Below, piece after piece: positions 13,801-26,080 of a DNA stretch of 64,000 bases. The stretch is from contig CM037845.1 of NCBI GenBank assembly GCA_021234535.1, forward strand, positions 2,694,501-2,758,500, read 5' to 3'. How positions within the stretch are numbered: the stretch's first letter is position 1; each line of letters opens with the position of its first letter. The notes under the pieces are model-generated. The model was given only the letters and a program-made list of their open reading frames with translations, was not told where the DNA came from and did not search any database. The position numbers and the translations under genes are program-made. Source of the DNA: Stichopus chloronotus. Its lineage: Eukaryota > Echinodermata > Holothuroidea > Aspidochirotida > Stichopodidae.

Positions 13801-16800
13801 CTTTCAAATCTGGCTGGATAATCCGTTACACTGAATGTACATGTCTCCATGGCAGGTAACCACTTCCGCCTTAATTTCTACTGCAAGAAGCCGCTTACAT
13901 TTGGAGAGTCTGCAAAACATCCAAGATTAATCCTGTATTGCCGCCACTCAATGGCACTTAACTTTGATACATCAGCAGCTCTCTACTTGCGGTGAAAATA
14001 CCAAAACAGTTCCATGCTTAAAACTAAACATCTAAAGGAAAAATTAAGTCAGTGAATTGAGTTAAATTTCAATTCAATTAATCGCATAAAACAGACACCT
14101 AAAAGTACAAAAATACGGTACAACTTGCTGTGTAGAGATTATTCAGCTCCCTTCCTACAATTGCGTACACTCAAAAAATGAAACAAGGAAGTTGTTGTGG
14201 AACCTTTATTCTCCCATGGCACAATGTATATACACAGTAGTCAGAGAGGTACAGTAAATTTGTTGCTCCATTCTGTACAATTTACTGGGAGGGCAATCAA
14301 ACACAATACACGATCGGTAAATACAAAGTTTCAGTTCTAACCTAAAGGACAATTGAAGGTAATAGAATTGGCAGGACCATGCAGTGTTATTGAATCAACA
14401 CCATGCACCAAAATAATACATTTTCACAACTTCAATACAAAAATCCAGATGACACACAAATTCAGTCAAAACTGCAGAATTCAAATGATTAAATCAAGCT
14501 GACCAGCAGAGTGACTGATTGTTTCCCCACAACTCTGCTGGTGTGGGTATTCACGAGTAACTATAGTTACCCCTTGCCTTCCTATGCGTTAGTATATGTC
14601 TACGATGTGAATTCTTAACAATCAGGTGGACATCTTTTCTACTCAAAAGAAAATTCTTTGCTATGAACATTGGTTACTGACTTACTGCAGCAACAAAGTA
14701 GCAACGATGGTCATGTTAATAGGACAGCTTCAAATTTCCAAATGGATATACTATATGCACCATGTTACAGAAATGTCTCCTCGCATAACAAGTTGCTTTG
14801 GTTCCAAGAATGAAGTACAAATCAACTCAACAAGATAAAAAAAATCTTGGTCACTGTAAGGCACTCATTACATAAGCATGGGATTCCCATGCCGAACTAA
14901 AATTAGCTTTTTTTTAGAAATGTAGAAGACTAGAAGTTTACAAAATTTGAGTTTTAAGCCCTAAACTAAAAGTTGGTTTGTCTACAGGCCAAACCTCAGT
15001 TAATCCTACACAGGTACTCAAAACAGGTTGTTCATAGGTAGCACATGACTTTCTCCACAGTTACAAGTGTAGTAACTCTTTTTTCTATAGTTTACACCGT
15101 TCTTATTGTATATTTGGAAGCCTTCTTTTATCAACTTTAATCTTTTTCCTTGTCCTATGCTGTTGTATATATTTGCTTTCTTTATTTTCTTTTACATTTC
15201 ATTTAAATCTCCTTCTACAACTGGTTTATTATGTTTACATGGCTAATTATGAATTGTTTTGTGATTTCTTTTTATTTTTATTATAACCTTTTGTAGTTTA
15301 CATGGCTTTCTTAAGTATGCTTGGAAGTTGGAAGTACCTCTTTTTCAACTTTTGTGTACTTGAATCTTTTCCATGTCCCATGCTGTTGTATATATTTGCC
15401 CTTTTTTAGTTTTTCTTACGTTTCACCTAATTTTCATTTCATAACTGGTTTATCAAAATTACGTCTTAATTATGATTTTTTTCCTAGCTTTTAATGTCCC
15501 ATACATTATGGGGAGGGTCTCATGGAAGAATAGCTCAAGAAAAAGAGTCTCACCCTCTTTTATAAAGTTTAAATAAAGCAACTTTCATATCGTGTTGAAG
15601 TTCTCACCAACTAAACTTCACTTTGAGAATGTCACACAGAATGGGGATCGAATTTCAATCAATTCAGGCAAACCAGCAGTCAGACACCACCCACTCACAC
15701 CCGAGACACAGACCCCCCGTTCCTTGACCCGTCTTGTACAAACACATTCCAATGTTTACGACGGACCGATCAGGCATGCTGAATGTACAAAACATTTTAA
15801 CATCCACCGATCACATTCCAGTATGTGCAATCCCGATCTAAAGGGAGTTTTGTAAGTGACCTCACACAATGAGGGTTAAACTGAAGTATGTCTGTAACCC
15901 TTGACGGGAATCTGTACATTTTTGGTGATTGTGAGTGATGAGTGAGTGAGGAATGTGTCACAATCGCAGTCATAAAAGTGAAGCAGTCTACCGATCCGAC
16001 TACTTCATAGTTGAGACACTGTCACCAAACTATTATCTCATAAATCTTCCACACAGATTTAAACATGTTTGATCAGAGGTCAAATATCATCTTTTGAAAC
16101 AACAGCAAACTTGTGGGAAAGGAACAACATAGTGTCAATTGCTTTCACATGTGCGTACATGCATGTGATACTGTACACTCGGTAGAAAGACATTGTAGAA
16201 ACTTGTAGTGTTTGCACAGAAAGTGTTTGAAGGCACGATGTGAACATGCACACTGGGCTAAAACACTACTTTTATTTGCTAAATTACTACACAAGTTAAC
16301 AACCCATACAGATCAAAACAGAATATTCACTGCACACATACTCACGATGATGCTACTTGCTGTAAAGTCTGAAGCTGTTGTAACATGGAATTCACATGTG
16401 GTCAGCTCAAAGCTAAACCATGTAAACTGACCGTTTTTCAATGAGTAACAGAGCCGAGCAGGAAGTCTTCACCACGTCATGGAAGGGTAAGACTCACACG
16501 CATGCTAAAGAATCCACCCCAGTGCTATGAACCTGATCTTCAACACTGTGAATTCTTAATAGCACAGATTTATAAATTGACTAGTCTATAACATGTCCTT
16601 TTTTTTTCTCTTTTTCTTAGAATCTAGCACCATCTAATGATTAAACAATCTTTCCTGCTTTGACCAATGCTTTCAAAGTCTACCCCAGGCATTCACGATC
16701 GCTTGATCAATATACGTCATTTCAATTATTTAAACTGTCATCTGTAGTAGACAGACTTTCCCGCTCACTTGTTTCAACTTGTCCATTTTTCTCTGCTAAC

Positions 16801-17029
16801 ATATCAAACCCTACAATTTTACTTGAACATACAATCAAAATAGAACAGCTTAGAATTGTTAATTACAAAATGTGTACATCTTTTTTCTCTACTGCAGCAC
16901 TTGGTTAGCTTGCTACACTTCATCTGTATGTTTTACTCACCGGTCTTGGCATGTTGAATGCTCCCTGTTACTCTTTTTCCGATGAGGGGAAAAAACTGCT
17001 AGAACCAAACAAAATGGAGATCTCTAGAC
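7741..17029 (-). CDS. Ezrin/radixin/moesin (ERM) family protein, 5' part only
   Basis: ERM proteins link cortical actin to membrane proteins through an N-terminal FERM domain. Two exons are seen. Exon 17029-16941 contains the ATG at 16952 and encodes MPRP before a GTGAGT donor. Exon 7824-7741 (84 bp, 28 codons) encodes residues 5-32, starting [14 protein letters not shown] and ending TTGKQLFDQ before GTAGGT. Both joins are phase 0. This is the first strand and helix of the FERM F1 (ubiquitin-like) lobe. The residues fit ERM rather than merlin, which differs over the [10 protein letters not shown] stretch. The two-exon start, with a very short first coding piece and then an 84-bp exon, is as known in vertebrate ERM genes. 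The next exon (VVKTIG... in the family) was not found between 1 and 7740, so the gene should continue beyond the window start. Ezrin, radixin and moesin cannot be told apart here; many invertebrates have one ERM gene. Confidence 0.93.
9066..9422. mobile_element. MITE copy 1 (non-autonomous DNA transposon with TTAA flanks)
   Basis: A 357-bp element. The left end reads TTAAAAGGGAAATAAGGCGG. The right end, reverse complemented, reads TTAAAGGGAAGTAAGGCAT, so it has terminal inverted repeats of about 18 bp bounded by TTAA on each side. A second copy about 494 bases downstream aligns over its whole length. It has no coding capacity. TTAA flanks are typical of piggyBac-type insertion, but the superfamily is inferred from the flank alone. 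Confidence 0.8.
9561..9914. mobile_element. MITE copy 2 (same family as 9066-9422)
   Basis: A 354-bp element. The left end TTAAAGGGAAATAAGGCGTT matches the reverse complement of the right end (AAAGGGAAATAGGGCGTTT) with one mismatch over 19 bases. The left flank is TTAA and the right is TTGA, one change from TTAA. The interior aligns with copy 1 throughout (for example TTTGTTCACCCAAACTTT and CAAATGATGCAT). The open frame at 9805-10092 is partly inside this element and is not a gene. Confidence 0.8.
14526..14580. repeat. Short dispersed repeat, copy 2
   Basis: CTGGTGTGGGTATTCACGAG followed by TAACTATAGTTACCCCTTGC. Same orientation as the copy at 3940, 10.6 kb away. Confidence 0.5.
16941..17029 (-). 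CDS. ERM exon with 5' UTR and start codon
   Basis: The acceptor AG (minus strand, 17031-17030) follows a long pyrimidine tract, so this exon is probably spliced to an upstream non-coding exon. Coding starts at 16952: ATG CCA AGA CCG, then the donor GTGAGT at 16940-16935. Only 12 bases are coding. Joined to exon 7824-7741 it reads [12 protein letters not shown], the expected ERM N-terminus. Confidence 0.88.
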
Positions 17030-18439
17030 CTGTCAAAACAAAAAAAAAGAAGGGTAAACGATGAATGACAAATTAATTCTAAAATGTGACTTTGTACAAA
17101 GTGCTATGCTTGAATTTTATCCTGCAGTTTTTCACGTTTTTTTTTCCCCATGTATTGTGACTGTTACGTAAAGACTAAGTTGAAATATGAGTTCAGATCA
17201 CTCATCTATGGAGAAACATTTTTAACCACTTGATTTACTCTTTCTGCATTTTGCTTATTTTAATCCAGGGAGTCAAAACACTACTGTAAAAATGGTATCT
17301 TGCCACATGTCTATACAGGTAGTAATTCATGGATGAACAAGGAGAATTGAACTTGCAGGTAAATACATCAAAGCCAATTGGAAATGTGGACATGTTTGTT
17401 ACACTGTCCGCACAGTATGCAGACTAAGGGGCACATTGAAAGTGAGATTGATAACTTCTTACTGTAACAAACACACACACACAGTAACTTGCAATTTAGG
17501 CTGTGCCAAGATGGTGACATGCACGAACCATTGACGTTTAGCCTAAACTCACTGTTGTCAATGACAAGAGCCGTAGTCCCTATCTACAGCTCTGGTGACT
17601 TAACACATGCAAGCACTGCCTGCCACTTGATGTACATACAACTCGGTAAGACCATTAACTTCGGCAGCAACGATTGTCACGTTATAGATAAGCATACCCT
17701 TGCTTGCACTTCACTCGTGTCAACTTCAGTCGAAACAATTAGAAGGACAAGGGATGAGAGGAAGACACTGACTCGACACTTAACTGGTCGTTTATGCACT
17801 GTACCTTTGCTACAGTACGTACAGTCGTGAGGCAGCCTGTACTTGTGCTATGCATGCATGTCAGTACCATTCCGAAGCTACCAAGGAAGTCACCGCAGAA
17901 TGAAATGCGAATCCTTAGCTGAAATACTGGGCTGAACGTATGCTCGGGAATAAAGCATTGGATGAATCCTGAGCTGGAATCCTGTGCTAGCTTCAGACTG
18001 GTGGTGTCGGTGGGGAAGATGGAACAACTTGGAGCAATCTTTCAGATCCTTGATTTTGTGTGCAAGCCAGTGATATTTTCAGTGGTTCCCAGCAACACAC
18101 ACTATGGAAAAACCCAAAGGATGTTGCAAGCAGGAAAAGGTGGGGATTAGCACTTATTTTCATACTAAAATAGTACAAATGTCAGCATAGCTAACGACTG
18201 CGTGCCTTCACAGTGACCTAACATTCATGCATGAAAACGTATTTCTTGGGCACCACCACAGACACTACAGAGTAACAAAAAAAGCAAATGACAAGGTGAG
18301 TAAATCCATGAATCAAAGCTATGTGCTTTGATTTATTAGTGACCAAAGAGTTGCCAGAAGTGGAAGGGTGTTGTAAAATGTTGTTGAGGTATGTCTAAAA
18401 CTTTTCTGTTTGAAGTTTAACCAACTTTCTCCTATCTAC

Positions 18440-18790
18440 TGATCAAAACTGTTCAGATCTCTTAATGACCTTGGGTTAAATTTTGACCAAACATGAAAAT
18501 CAGTGTCTGGGGTCACCCAGTTAACTGTACATTCGTAGAATATGACATCTACTAACTTCAAATGACATTGGACCAACTAGATTATACTTCAAAGTTGTCA
18601 CAGATCTTATGCTTGTTTAGATCTAAAAGAACTTCTAAATACTACCAAACCACTAAAGATCACCAACTCCTCATGAGTTAACTAAGTACCAAGTATGCAA
18701 GGTTTGAAGTTCATTGACGTAGAACATAATTTATGAGATCTCATAAATTCTAACCTGGGAATGAATTTCAACAGCCACAAAAATTTGCAC
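18440..18790. repeat. Diverged dispersed repeat, GACCTT/CAAATGACATT type
   Basis: Spaced words such as TAATGACCTTGGGTTAAATT and CTTCAAATGACATTGGACC resemble the repeat at 21020-21370. No clear ends are visible. Confidence 0.3.
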
Positions 18791-19706
18791 TATAGGAACC
18801 ATCCCAACCACAGTGGAGCTCTAAGATCTGCATTCCAAATTTAAATTTATTAACAACCTACTGTACACAACTTTGACCCCTGTTCACCTTCAACAACCAC
18901 TAAAGTCAACAGGAAGAATGTACTCCTCATGGGCTGTGTAAATTGACAATAAGTTTGGACAATACACACATGAGGTGCCACTACACAATGCATCACCTTT
19001 GCTGCAACAGTTCCAGGGATATCAACTGCCAGTGTTGAACACACAAGTTGAACAGTTTATCACAGAAATGTAACCCAATGTAAAAACATACTGGTTACAC
19101 CAAATTATGCCACTAACATGAACTTGGCACAGCTGCAAAACGTGTTACCATTGTACTTCCAATGTACACTGAAGCTACACATGTAAACTGAGAGACTTCT
19201 AAAGGCAATTTGACCTCTGCTTCAGACCTATTCAATTTCAGTAACACCTCTACCGTCAGCCGATAGGTGAGTTCCACACCTGCATGAAGTAAAAAGAGCC
19301 TGAGCTGCTGGTGCACTACACTGTATGTACTGCAGGCCACAGTGTCATGCGGCGTTAAAACATGTAGTAGCATTGTCATTCAATTCCACAGTCAGTGTAA
19401 TCAATTCATACTGTGGACTGAAACAGTTTACGGGATAAAACATGGACTTGGTGTGATTTATTCTTTAGAGTGATTAGTGCAGGTTACTGTAGTCCTCAAC
19501 TGTGATCAGGACAATTGTTTGGAAACAGTTCGATGGCATTGGTTGTCTGCCAGTAACTGCCATATATTAGGAGACTGAAACCTATAACCAGCCTGTAGTT
19601 TTGACACTTTTAGGCTCAGACTGCCTTCTCTCAACCCCTTCCACCCTCACACAATGCATCCCAAATAAAAAGAAAATTATTATTCCAAGCACAACAACAC
19701 CACCAA

Positions 19707-19727
19707 AAGACACACACACACACACAA
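19707..19727. repeat. CA microsatellite
   Basis: About eight CA units in the probable ERM 5' intron. Confidence 0.85.
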
Positions 19728-21019
19728 AATTATATAATTTCAGTGTCTATGTTAACTAAAACCTGGGTGACAGTATAAAAAAGCTTGGTGAAATTTACTA
19801 CCTTGCACTTCTTACATTAAGGTAAAACCAAAAATTTCAAAGTGATAGCACCTGCTAGGCATCTGATTGGTAGGGTGACACAATATTGCACCATACATTT
19901 CTGTACATATCTACTGTGTAGTTCAGAGTTCAGACTGTCTGATACAAATGTGGAAATTACATGAAGATTGAATGGCAGTCTCAACACTTTTGTTGTACTG
20001 GGTAACTACAACACTGTGCAGTCTGCCTACAATGGAACTGTTGGTTACCCTTCAATTTGAGTAACCAATTTTGGTATGTCTGTTCTGGTCACCAGAATGC
20101 ACTTTGGCTATTAACAATGTATGTATTTCCGTCTGTTCTAAAATCCCCTTATAGACAGATAAGGCAGAGTACAGATCCACGGGTCACCTAGGTCACATAT
20201 CAAAACAGCAGGTGTACCATATGAAAAGGTAACCACATATTAGGGTATCATGCAGACAAGTTCAACAGAGTCAGTTGTACATATACTATAGGACTATAGG
20301 CTGTTACTGTACATACAGTTAGTCTCTCCTAGTCTTCACTGGCACAAAATGGTTACAACCCACAAGTGCTATATATGGCACTAATAACTTAAAAGGGGTA
20401 GGAACATTTTTCCTTTTTTCTTCTCAGGCAGCATTCAGCTACACCAGATGAAAATGGGGACTGATGGAATGGGGACGAATTTCAGTTGACAACTGGTTTT
20501 AAGAGACTACAGTCGTGAGGCACATACAGATTTGTGTTTGTGACCGATTCACAACTGTATGCAAGTAACAAGTACAGTACTTACAATAGTGCTGAGTTAG
20601 ATTAGTGATTTCACAGGTACCCTGGGTACCCGCATGGTATTTTACGATCCGGATCTCTCAAAGAGTGAATCAAGACACAGAGGCAGTGTGAACACACTGT
20701 GTCAGATTGTTGAAATTTGCATACTATACAAACAAATAGTTCAAAACATAATGAAACCTCTTAAATCATATTTACTACAGTACTTTGAAAGGAGAAGTTT
20801 AAAGTTGACACATCAAACCACAAGTCACTTACTAAGTCTGCGAATGGTGTTTGAATCAACAGAAATATCTGATGAAACAAAAACTGTACAAGTATGTACT
20901 GTTTCATTTCATTTACAGAAAACAAAGCTCTACGACTAGCACACAAACACCTTGAGAAACCAGAATGCACAAATGCATTATGGTTTTGACGACTTTGTGA
21001 TGAATATTTTTGTTGACAG

Positions 21020-21370
21020 CTGTGTCAAATGACTCATGACCTCCACCAAAACAATAGTTTATGTACTCAATATGGTACCCTACTGACCCCAAATGACCTT
21101 GACCTCCACCAAAAACATCAGGATTCATGTACTATATTAAACTTACATATTATATATGAGATTTGTTAAAGCTTCCCCTATTGAACTTGTGATATTGTGT
21201 TCAAAATAATGTGTTCATATAATGTTTTTTTTTACACAGTTTTCTCCCTGTTGTTCCCAAATGACATTTGACCTTCACAAAAACAACAGGGTTCATGTTC
21301 TTAATATGGTACACCTAAATACCACATATGACATTTGTCTAAGTTTCCCTTCTCCAGATATTGTGTTTAC
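21020..21370. repeat. Three diverged copies of a dispersed repeat
   Basis: The phrase CAAATGAC...TTGACCT(C/T)CACCAAAAACA, followed by GGTTCATGT and then TCAATATGGTAC, occurs starting near 21026, 21088 and 21257. Two copies continue into AAGCTTCCC or AAGTTTCCC and a GATATTGTGTTCA-like word. It is a non-coding repeat with no visible terminal structure. Confidence 0.6.
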
Positions 21371-22239
21371 AAGGTAGGCATCACAAACATACATGATACA
21401 CACACGCATAGCAGCATGACTGCAAAGGTTACAATTATTATCCGAACCAAAAAAGTAGAACTTTCTGAATGCCAAATCGTAAGCCCAGAGTTACTTCTGC
21501 AACTGTAAGCACTAAAAGGACAATTCTCACTATTGCAATTACATTAACTAAATTCAACAAGTTCGTCTTGAACATGCAAGTGACAATCACATCTCGTCAG
21601 TACAATTTTACACACTGCAGGATACTGCGGCCACCCAGGGTACCTGGTTCCCGGATATGGATGTAAGGACCCAGAACTGAAATTGCTTCCCGGATTGCTT
21701 TCACTAACATACATTGGCAAGTGTGACCTCAACACTTAAATGTTACTTCTGCCTTTAGAACGACAAACACTTCATTGTTTTGCTCATACATACGGTAAGA
21801 TGCATGGTGTTCTGTGCAACGCATTTAAGACCGCAAATAACGTATTTCATTCCTATCCCTTGGAACTTTTCCATATGAGCACAAACTGCATTCCTTGAAC
21901 TTGATAACACTGAGAAAATGACCAACTTGTCAAGACAACATCACAGTGTTTTCTTCTTTTTTTATTCAGCAACTTCATTGACATGGATATTCACTTCTTT
22001 CTTGACTTTGAAGAATTTTCAACAACAAGGGGCCATTCCAAGAATATCAAATCCAATCATTCCAGACTGGAATAAATGGAAATTCTTTTTCAGTAAGATG
22101 CTAGAAATGTTGGAATAAGCTACATGAACCTCAGCAACCTAAATTATTGAATTTAAAAGCTATATCGGCCAGTACAGCAGTGGACCTTTAAGAGCACAAG
22201 CTTCCTCACTTCAGTTAATAGCCTACTACTAGGCCTTGC

Positions 22240-23055
22240 ACTCAGTGGCGGTGCCAGAATGTCATACTTGGGGGGGGGGGGGTAAACTGAGGGCAGAGGA
22301 AAATGTGGGGGGGCAAAAATTTTCGCGCCAAGCACGAGGCCTTGTGGGTGCAGTCCAGGGGCCCGCCTTAGGGCCCCTGGGGGGTTTCAGGGGCAAAGCC
22401 CCAGTGGGGGTTCAGGGGGCAGAGCCCCAGGAAGCTCTGAGATTTAGCATATCTCTGGGTGGAAAATTAAGCCCCAAGAGAGGTATATTATTAATAAATT
22501 TTTATATTATTTATTTTTTCGATTGACCGTACTCCAAGGTTCCCAACTTTTTTCTTTGGGAGTACCATTTCACATTTACGCAGTACCACCGAGTACACAC
22601 ACACACATAGGCTACATACACTTCCATTCCATTCCTATATTTAGGAAAACAATGACATTCCTATATTTAGGAAAACAACCACCTACCCGCCCAACCCTTA
22701 TGCCGGACGGTAAACATTCCAGAGAAAATTGGTCTGACCAGGCTGGCCTACATTCCAGAGAATATTGGTCTGACCAGGCTGGCCTACTGTTGAAGTGGCT
22801 ACGGGCATGATATGAAAACTGGCAGCCTGTGTAATATAAATTAGGCATTTATCAATCATGGTTCTCCGGAAGCTGTTCTTATTCAGTCCAATGCCAATAC
22901 ATAGTTTTGTGATTAAATTAATTTTGGATGAGTACAAGATCTGATTGGGATGGGTGAGAGCAACTGCGGGGGGGGGGGGGGGACAACTGGGAGGGCAAGG
23001 AAACAATCTGGAGGGGAAAATGCCCCTTCATGCCCCCCGTAGCCAAGCCACTGCT
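22240..23055. repeat. G-tract repeat complex with possible terminal inverted repeats
   Basis: The left edge CAGTGGCGGTGCCAGAATG is followed by 13 G (22270-22282) and a purine-rich GC segment with GGGGCAAAGCCCC and GGGGCAGAGCCCC. The right edge, reverse complemented, reads CAGTGGCTTGGCTACGGGG. The interior contains 15 G at 22968-22982 and a 36-bp tandem duplication at 22715-22786. The edges suggest one composite element or two related repeats facing each other. Confidence 0.5.
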
Positions 23056-24287
23056 TTCACTGGATATTGTTCCCTAGCTTTGTGTGTCCAAAATAAATAA
23101 ATGCAGCTGAGCAGTCTCTACCTAGGCATCCACCAATACAGCATTTAAATGACAGTATTGTAGGTAATAATGGAATCTCTGCACTGGCTGGAACTTCAGT
23201 GTGTGGGAATTGCCCTACAATCCAGAGCCTAGGGTTTAATCAAAGTGTAAGTTACACTTAGGTCTAGTCTAAAAGGAAATCATGGATAGGAAGTGAATGA
23301 CGTTATTTCCAAATATCCACCAGATATAAATACAGCTGTGCAAAGCAAAAAACAAATGATCAGCTTTACAATGTTCCAGACGACAAGCTGAATAGTACTA
23401 GGCCTACTACAGAATTAACTCAAAAGAAACAGACAAATCAGGCTAACTCAATTGCGAATTGACCTAGGTAGGTTAGGTCTAACGTAGTTTGGGATCCGTT
23501 TCTGGTTTTGGTAAAAACAAGGGCATATGCTTTACAGCAAATGGTATTTGCCTAGCACTGCTTGGAAGTAGCCTAGAGCCAAAACCTGGGTCAGTAAAAT
23601 TTCGAGTAGCCTACGCTTAGCTCTGTTTCTTGCCTAGATCCACTTTATTGTAAGTCAAGTCATCATTTTGAAATGAAGTCAATAATCTGTAGTAGTAAGA
23701 GGGACGTGGAGATGCGTTTTAAAAAATTAGGCTGAGTTATTGTCTACGCCTAGGCCTGTAGCCTCAGTAAAAAGTAGGCCTATGTTGTTACGCCTAACTT
23801 TTGGGCCTATTTCATTTAACTTATTTAGAACACATAATTACAATTATATGTATGGCGCTGTACTTTTCGAAAAACAATTAAATTGTAAAATTTGCCATTA
23901 CTTTTTTATACCAGAAACACCAAGTTAATTCAACGGTAGATCTTCCCGGCAAGTCAAGAATGCTAATTAGTTGGCTCGCATCGGTCATGGTAAGGTGTTG
24001 TACAGTCTGACAGTAGGATGAGTAATGCCTTTCCACAGTATCAGTTCTGATCTAACACATACACGCCCCATTGCCATATCACACTTGTGGTTAGGCCTGC
24101 AACTCAGAACAGTTATATTCACACGGTACTGGACTACAATCGATAAAATTTTAAATCTTTTCTCACCACTACCAATTGATTCAGTCTCCTTAGAACTCTT
24201 AGAAAGGTTCAGTTTGTGTATATGAAACTATGAAGCACTGTATATCTGAAGAAAAGTAAATGTGAAGAAAATAAGGAAAACACTTAC

Positions 24288-24430
24288 CGTCGGACTCGTC
24301 AGTACCTATTCCAGTAACGGAATAAAGCAAGTGCTGTAATATAGTATCGTATTATATAGTATAGTGTATTGGCAGCAGTAGTCGGTTTCATGCTGCTGCA
24401 CTGTATAACTTCAAGATTTATGGCCAACGG
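24288..24430 (-). promoter_or_regulatory. Possible ERM promoter and non-coding first exon
   Basis: A strong minus-strand donor (ACG|GTAAGT, exon end at 24288) lies at the edge of a stretch containing CpG-bearing words (AGTCCGACG, GGCGGCGCGAG just upstream). A minus-strand TATATAATA lies near 24355. Because the ATG exon of the ERM gene has its own acceptor, an upstream non-coding exon is required, and this is the best candidate seen. Nothing ties the two exons together except position and strand, and another site between 17.1 and 24 kb is possible. Confidence 0.3.
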
Positions 24431-25386
24431 TGGTTTAAAGGCGGCGCGAGTTCAAAATGTAATCGATGGGTTGTTTCATTTTGGGTGTGGCAAAGTTTTA
24501 CTGTCAATCAAACGAAGCGTAATACTTCGTACCTGTTTGTACTGAATTTCCAGTACGTGTAGCAGATGAAACAATGAGGATAAAAAGAGTGAACCTGTGA
24601 CGGATCCAGGGGGTGATTAATTTAAAGGAGAAGGCAAGTCAGGACTTTTGACAATCTTAAATGAGAGACTAACATATGGTGAACACCATTACCAAATTTC
24701 AGTTAAATACGTTGCTTAATTCCCAAGATATTGCAATTTGAATGCTCATATAAAAATTATGAGGAAGCTGCCATTTTGAGATTGTGATGACATCACCAGA
24801 CCACATGTGACTGAAAAGCTTTTGTTTTTCTTTATATTTCATTGTCAATAAATTTTAACAGTCATGCATAGATTCAAGTCACAGTATTAATGATTTGATT
24901 ATTACGTGATACACCTCAGTAATTCAACGCAAAATGTGTACAAGTTTGTTTCGGATTGATGGAAATAATAGGTAAAGAATATAAAGAAATGCATTAAAAT
25001 TTTTGCTGTCTGTGGTTATGTGACATCATTATTCGACTTACTCAAGTTGTTTTACATTCAACTTAGGCAAAAATGGAAGCACCCTTCTCTGAATTTCAAA
25101 AGTGTGTAACTTGGATAGGAAACAATATTTCTGAATGAAACTTTGGGAAGATGTTTGTCAAATCCTTCTGCTTCACTTTGATAAATATATTCCCAGGGTT
25201 TCCTTCTCCTTTAAATTCCTCTTGAATTTTGTGGAGTTTTCTTTTTCCATTTTTTTCTTTTGCTGTAATAGACTATCCCTCACCCTTACAACCAGGGCCG
25301 GATTTCAGCATGGGCCGACGTTTCGAGGAGCCCATCAAAATTTCATTACTGTATTTTGGAGGTAGAGTATTCCAGACAGGTGGAGG

Positions 25387-25600
25387 GCAGTGGCGTAGCA
25401 AAATGATCTTGAATGTGGGGGGGGGGGGCAATCATTGGATGAGAAACAAATTTATGCCCCTAACACGGCAACCAATCACAAAGTGGAGGATTTGGCGTGG
25501 GGTATAGTAACGGATTTGGGGGGATTTTTAGGGGGGCATCCCCCATCTGCTGCACTGGGGAGCACTTCCCCCTTGCCCCCTCCTCCAGGTTCCTACGCTT
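25387..25600. repeat. G-tract repeat, CAGTGGCGTAGC family
   Basis: It starts CAGTGGCGTAGCAAAATG, has 12 G at 25417-25428, and then GC-rich purine or pyrimidine blocks (GGGGGGATTTTTAGGGGGG, TTCCCCCTTGCCCCCTCC). The start resembles the edges of the complex at 22240-23055. The open frames across it are products of the low complexity. Confidence 0.55.
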
Positions 25601-25710
25601 ATGGTGGATGGAGCGAAAAAAAAAAAAGAAAAACAAGAGGGCAATCCACGGAGTTGCGTATCTCATCGCCAACATGCCTTGATTTCATATACAATTTTAT
25701 TTCAAATACA

Positions 25711-26012
25711 TCTCAAGATATGCTGGAAATACCAATTTTGGGACAAAATTGGCTTTTTTTCCTCAAAAATCAGCAAATTTCACTCTCTATGCTACATTAA
25801 ATGCTCAAATACTTCTCAAGATATGCTGAAAATAGCAATTTTGGGGCAAAATTGGCCTTTTTTCTCAAAAATCAGCAAATTTGACTAGATTTACCATACA
25901 ACTAATACATATTGAACATATTGGCATCATGCACAACCTTACCAAATTTAAACTTAATCGCTCACATACTTTTCAAACTATTCTGGAAAAACCACAATTT
26001 GGACAGGTCCGG
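25711..26012. repeat. Diverged tandem repeat, about 103-bp period
   Basis: TCTCAAGATATGCTG at 25711 recurs at 25814, 103 bases later, and the downstream CCAATTTTGGGACAAAATTGG and CTCAAAAATCAGCAAATTT are repeated too. A more diverged third copy starts near 25965 (ACTTTTCAAACTATTCTGG). Confidence 0.65.
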
Positions 26013-26016
26013 ACGC

Positions 26017-26080
26017 GCACACACACACAAACACCCACCCACACACACACGCACACAACCACACACACACACGCACACAC
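26017..26080. repeat. CA microsatellite, interrupted
   Basis: A run of CA dinucleotides interrupted by CCCACCC, CG and AACC. It explains the threonine/histidine-rich open frames on the plus strand here. Confidence 0.9.

Larger units (their letters stand above)
7825..16940. other. ERM intron of 9.1 kb
   Basis: Long intron between the ATG exon and the 84-bp exon. It contains the two related MITEs at 9066-9422 and 9561-9914, a diverged repeat copy near 10124, and a pyrimidine-rich stretch at 15060-15500. No other exon or RNA gene was recognised. Confidence 0.7.
17030..24287. other. Probable 5' UTR intron or upstream region of the ERM gene
   Basis: No coding exon was recognised. Contents are a somewhat CpG-richer patch at about 17480-18010 (which could instead be an ERM promoter), a diverged repeat at about 18440-18790, a CA microsatellite near 19707-19727, a three-copy repeat at 21020-21370, and a G-tract repeat complex at 22240-23050. 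Confidence 0.5.

Noticed and set aside
17489..17830. Plus-strand frame of 113 codons in a CpG-richer patch
   Set aside because: No recognisable motif and no splice support; it may overlap regulatory sequence of the ERM gene on the other strand.
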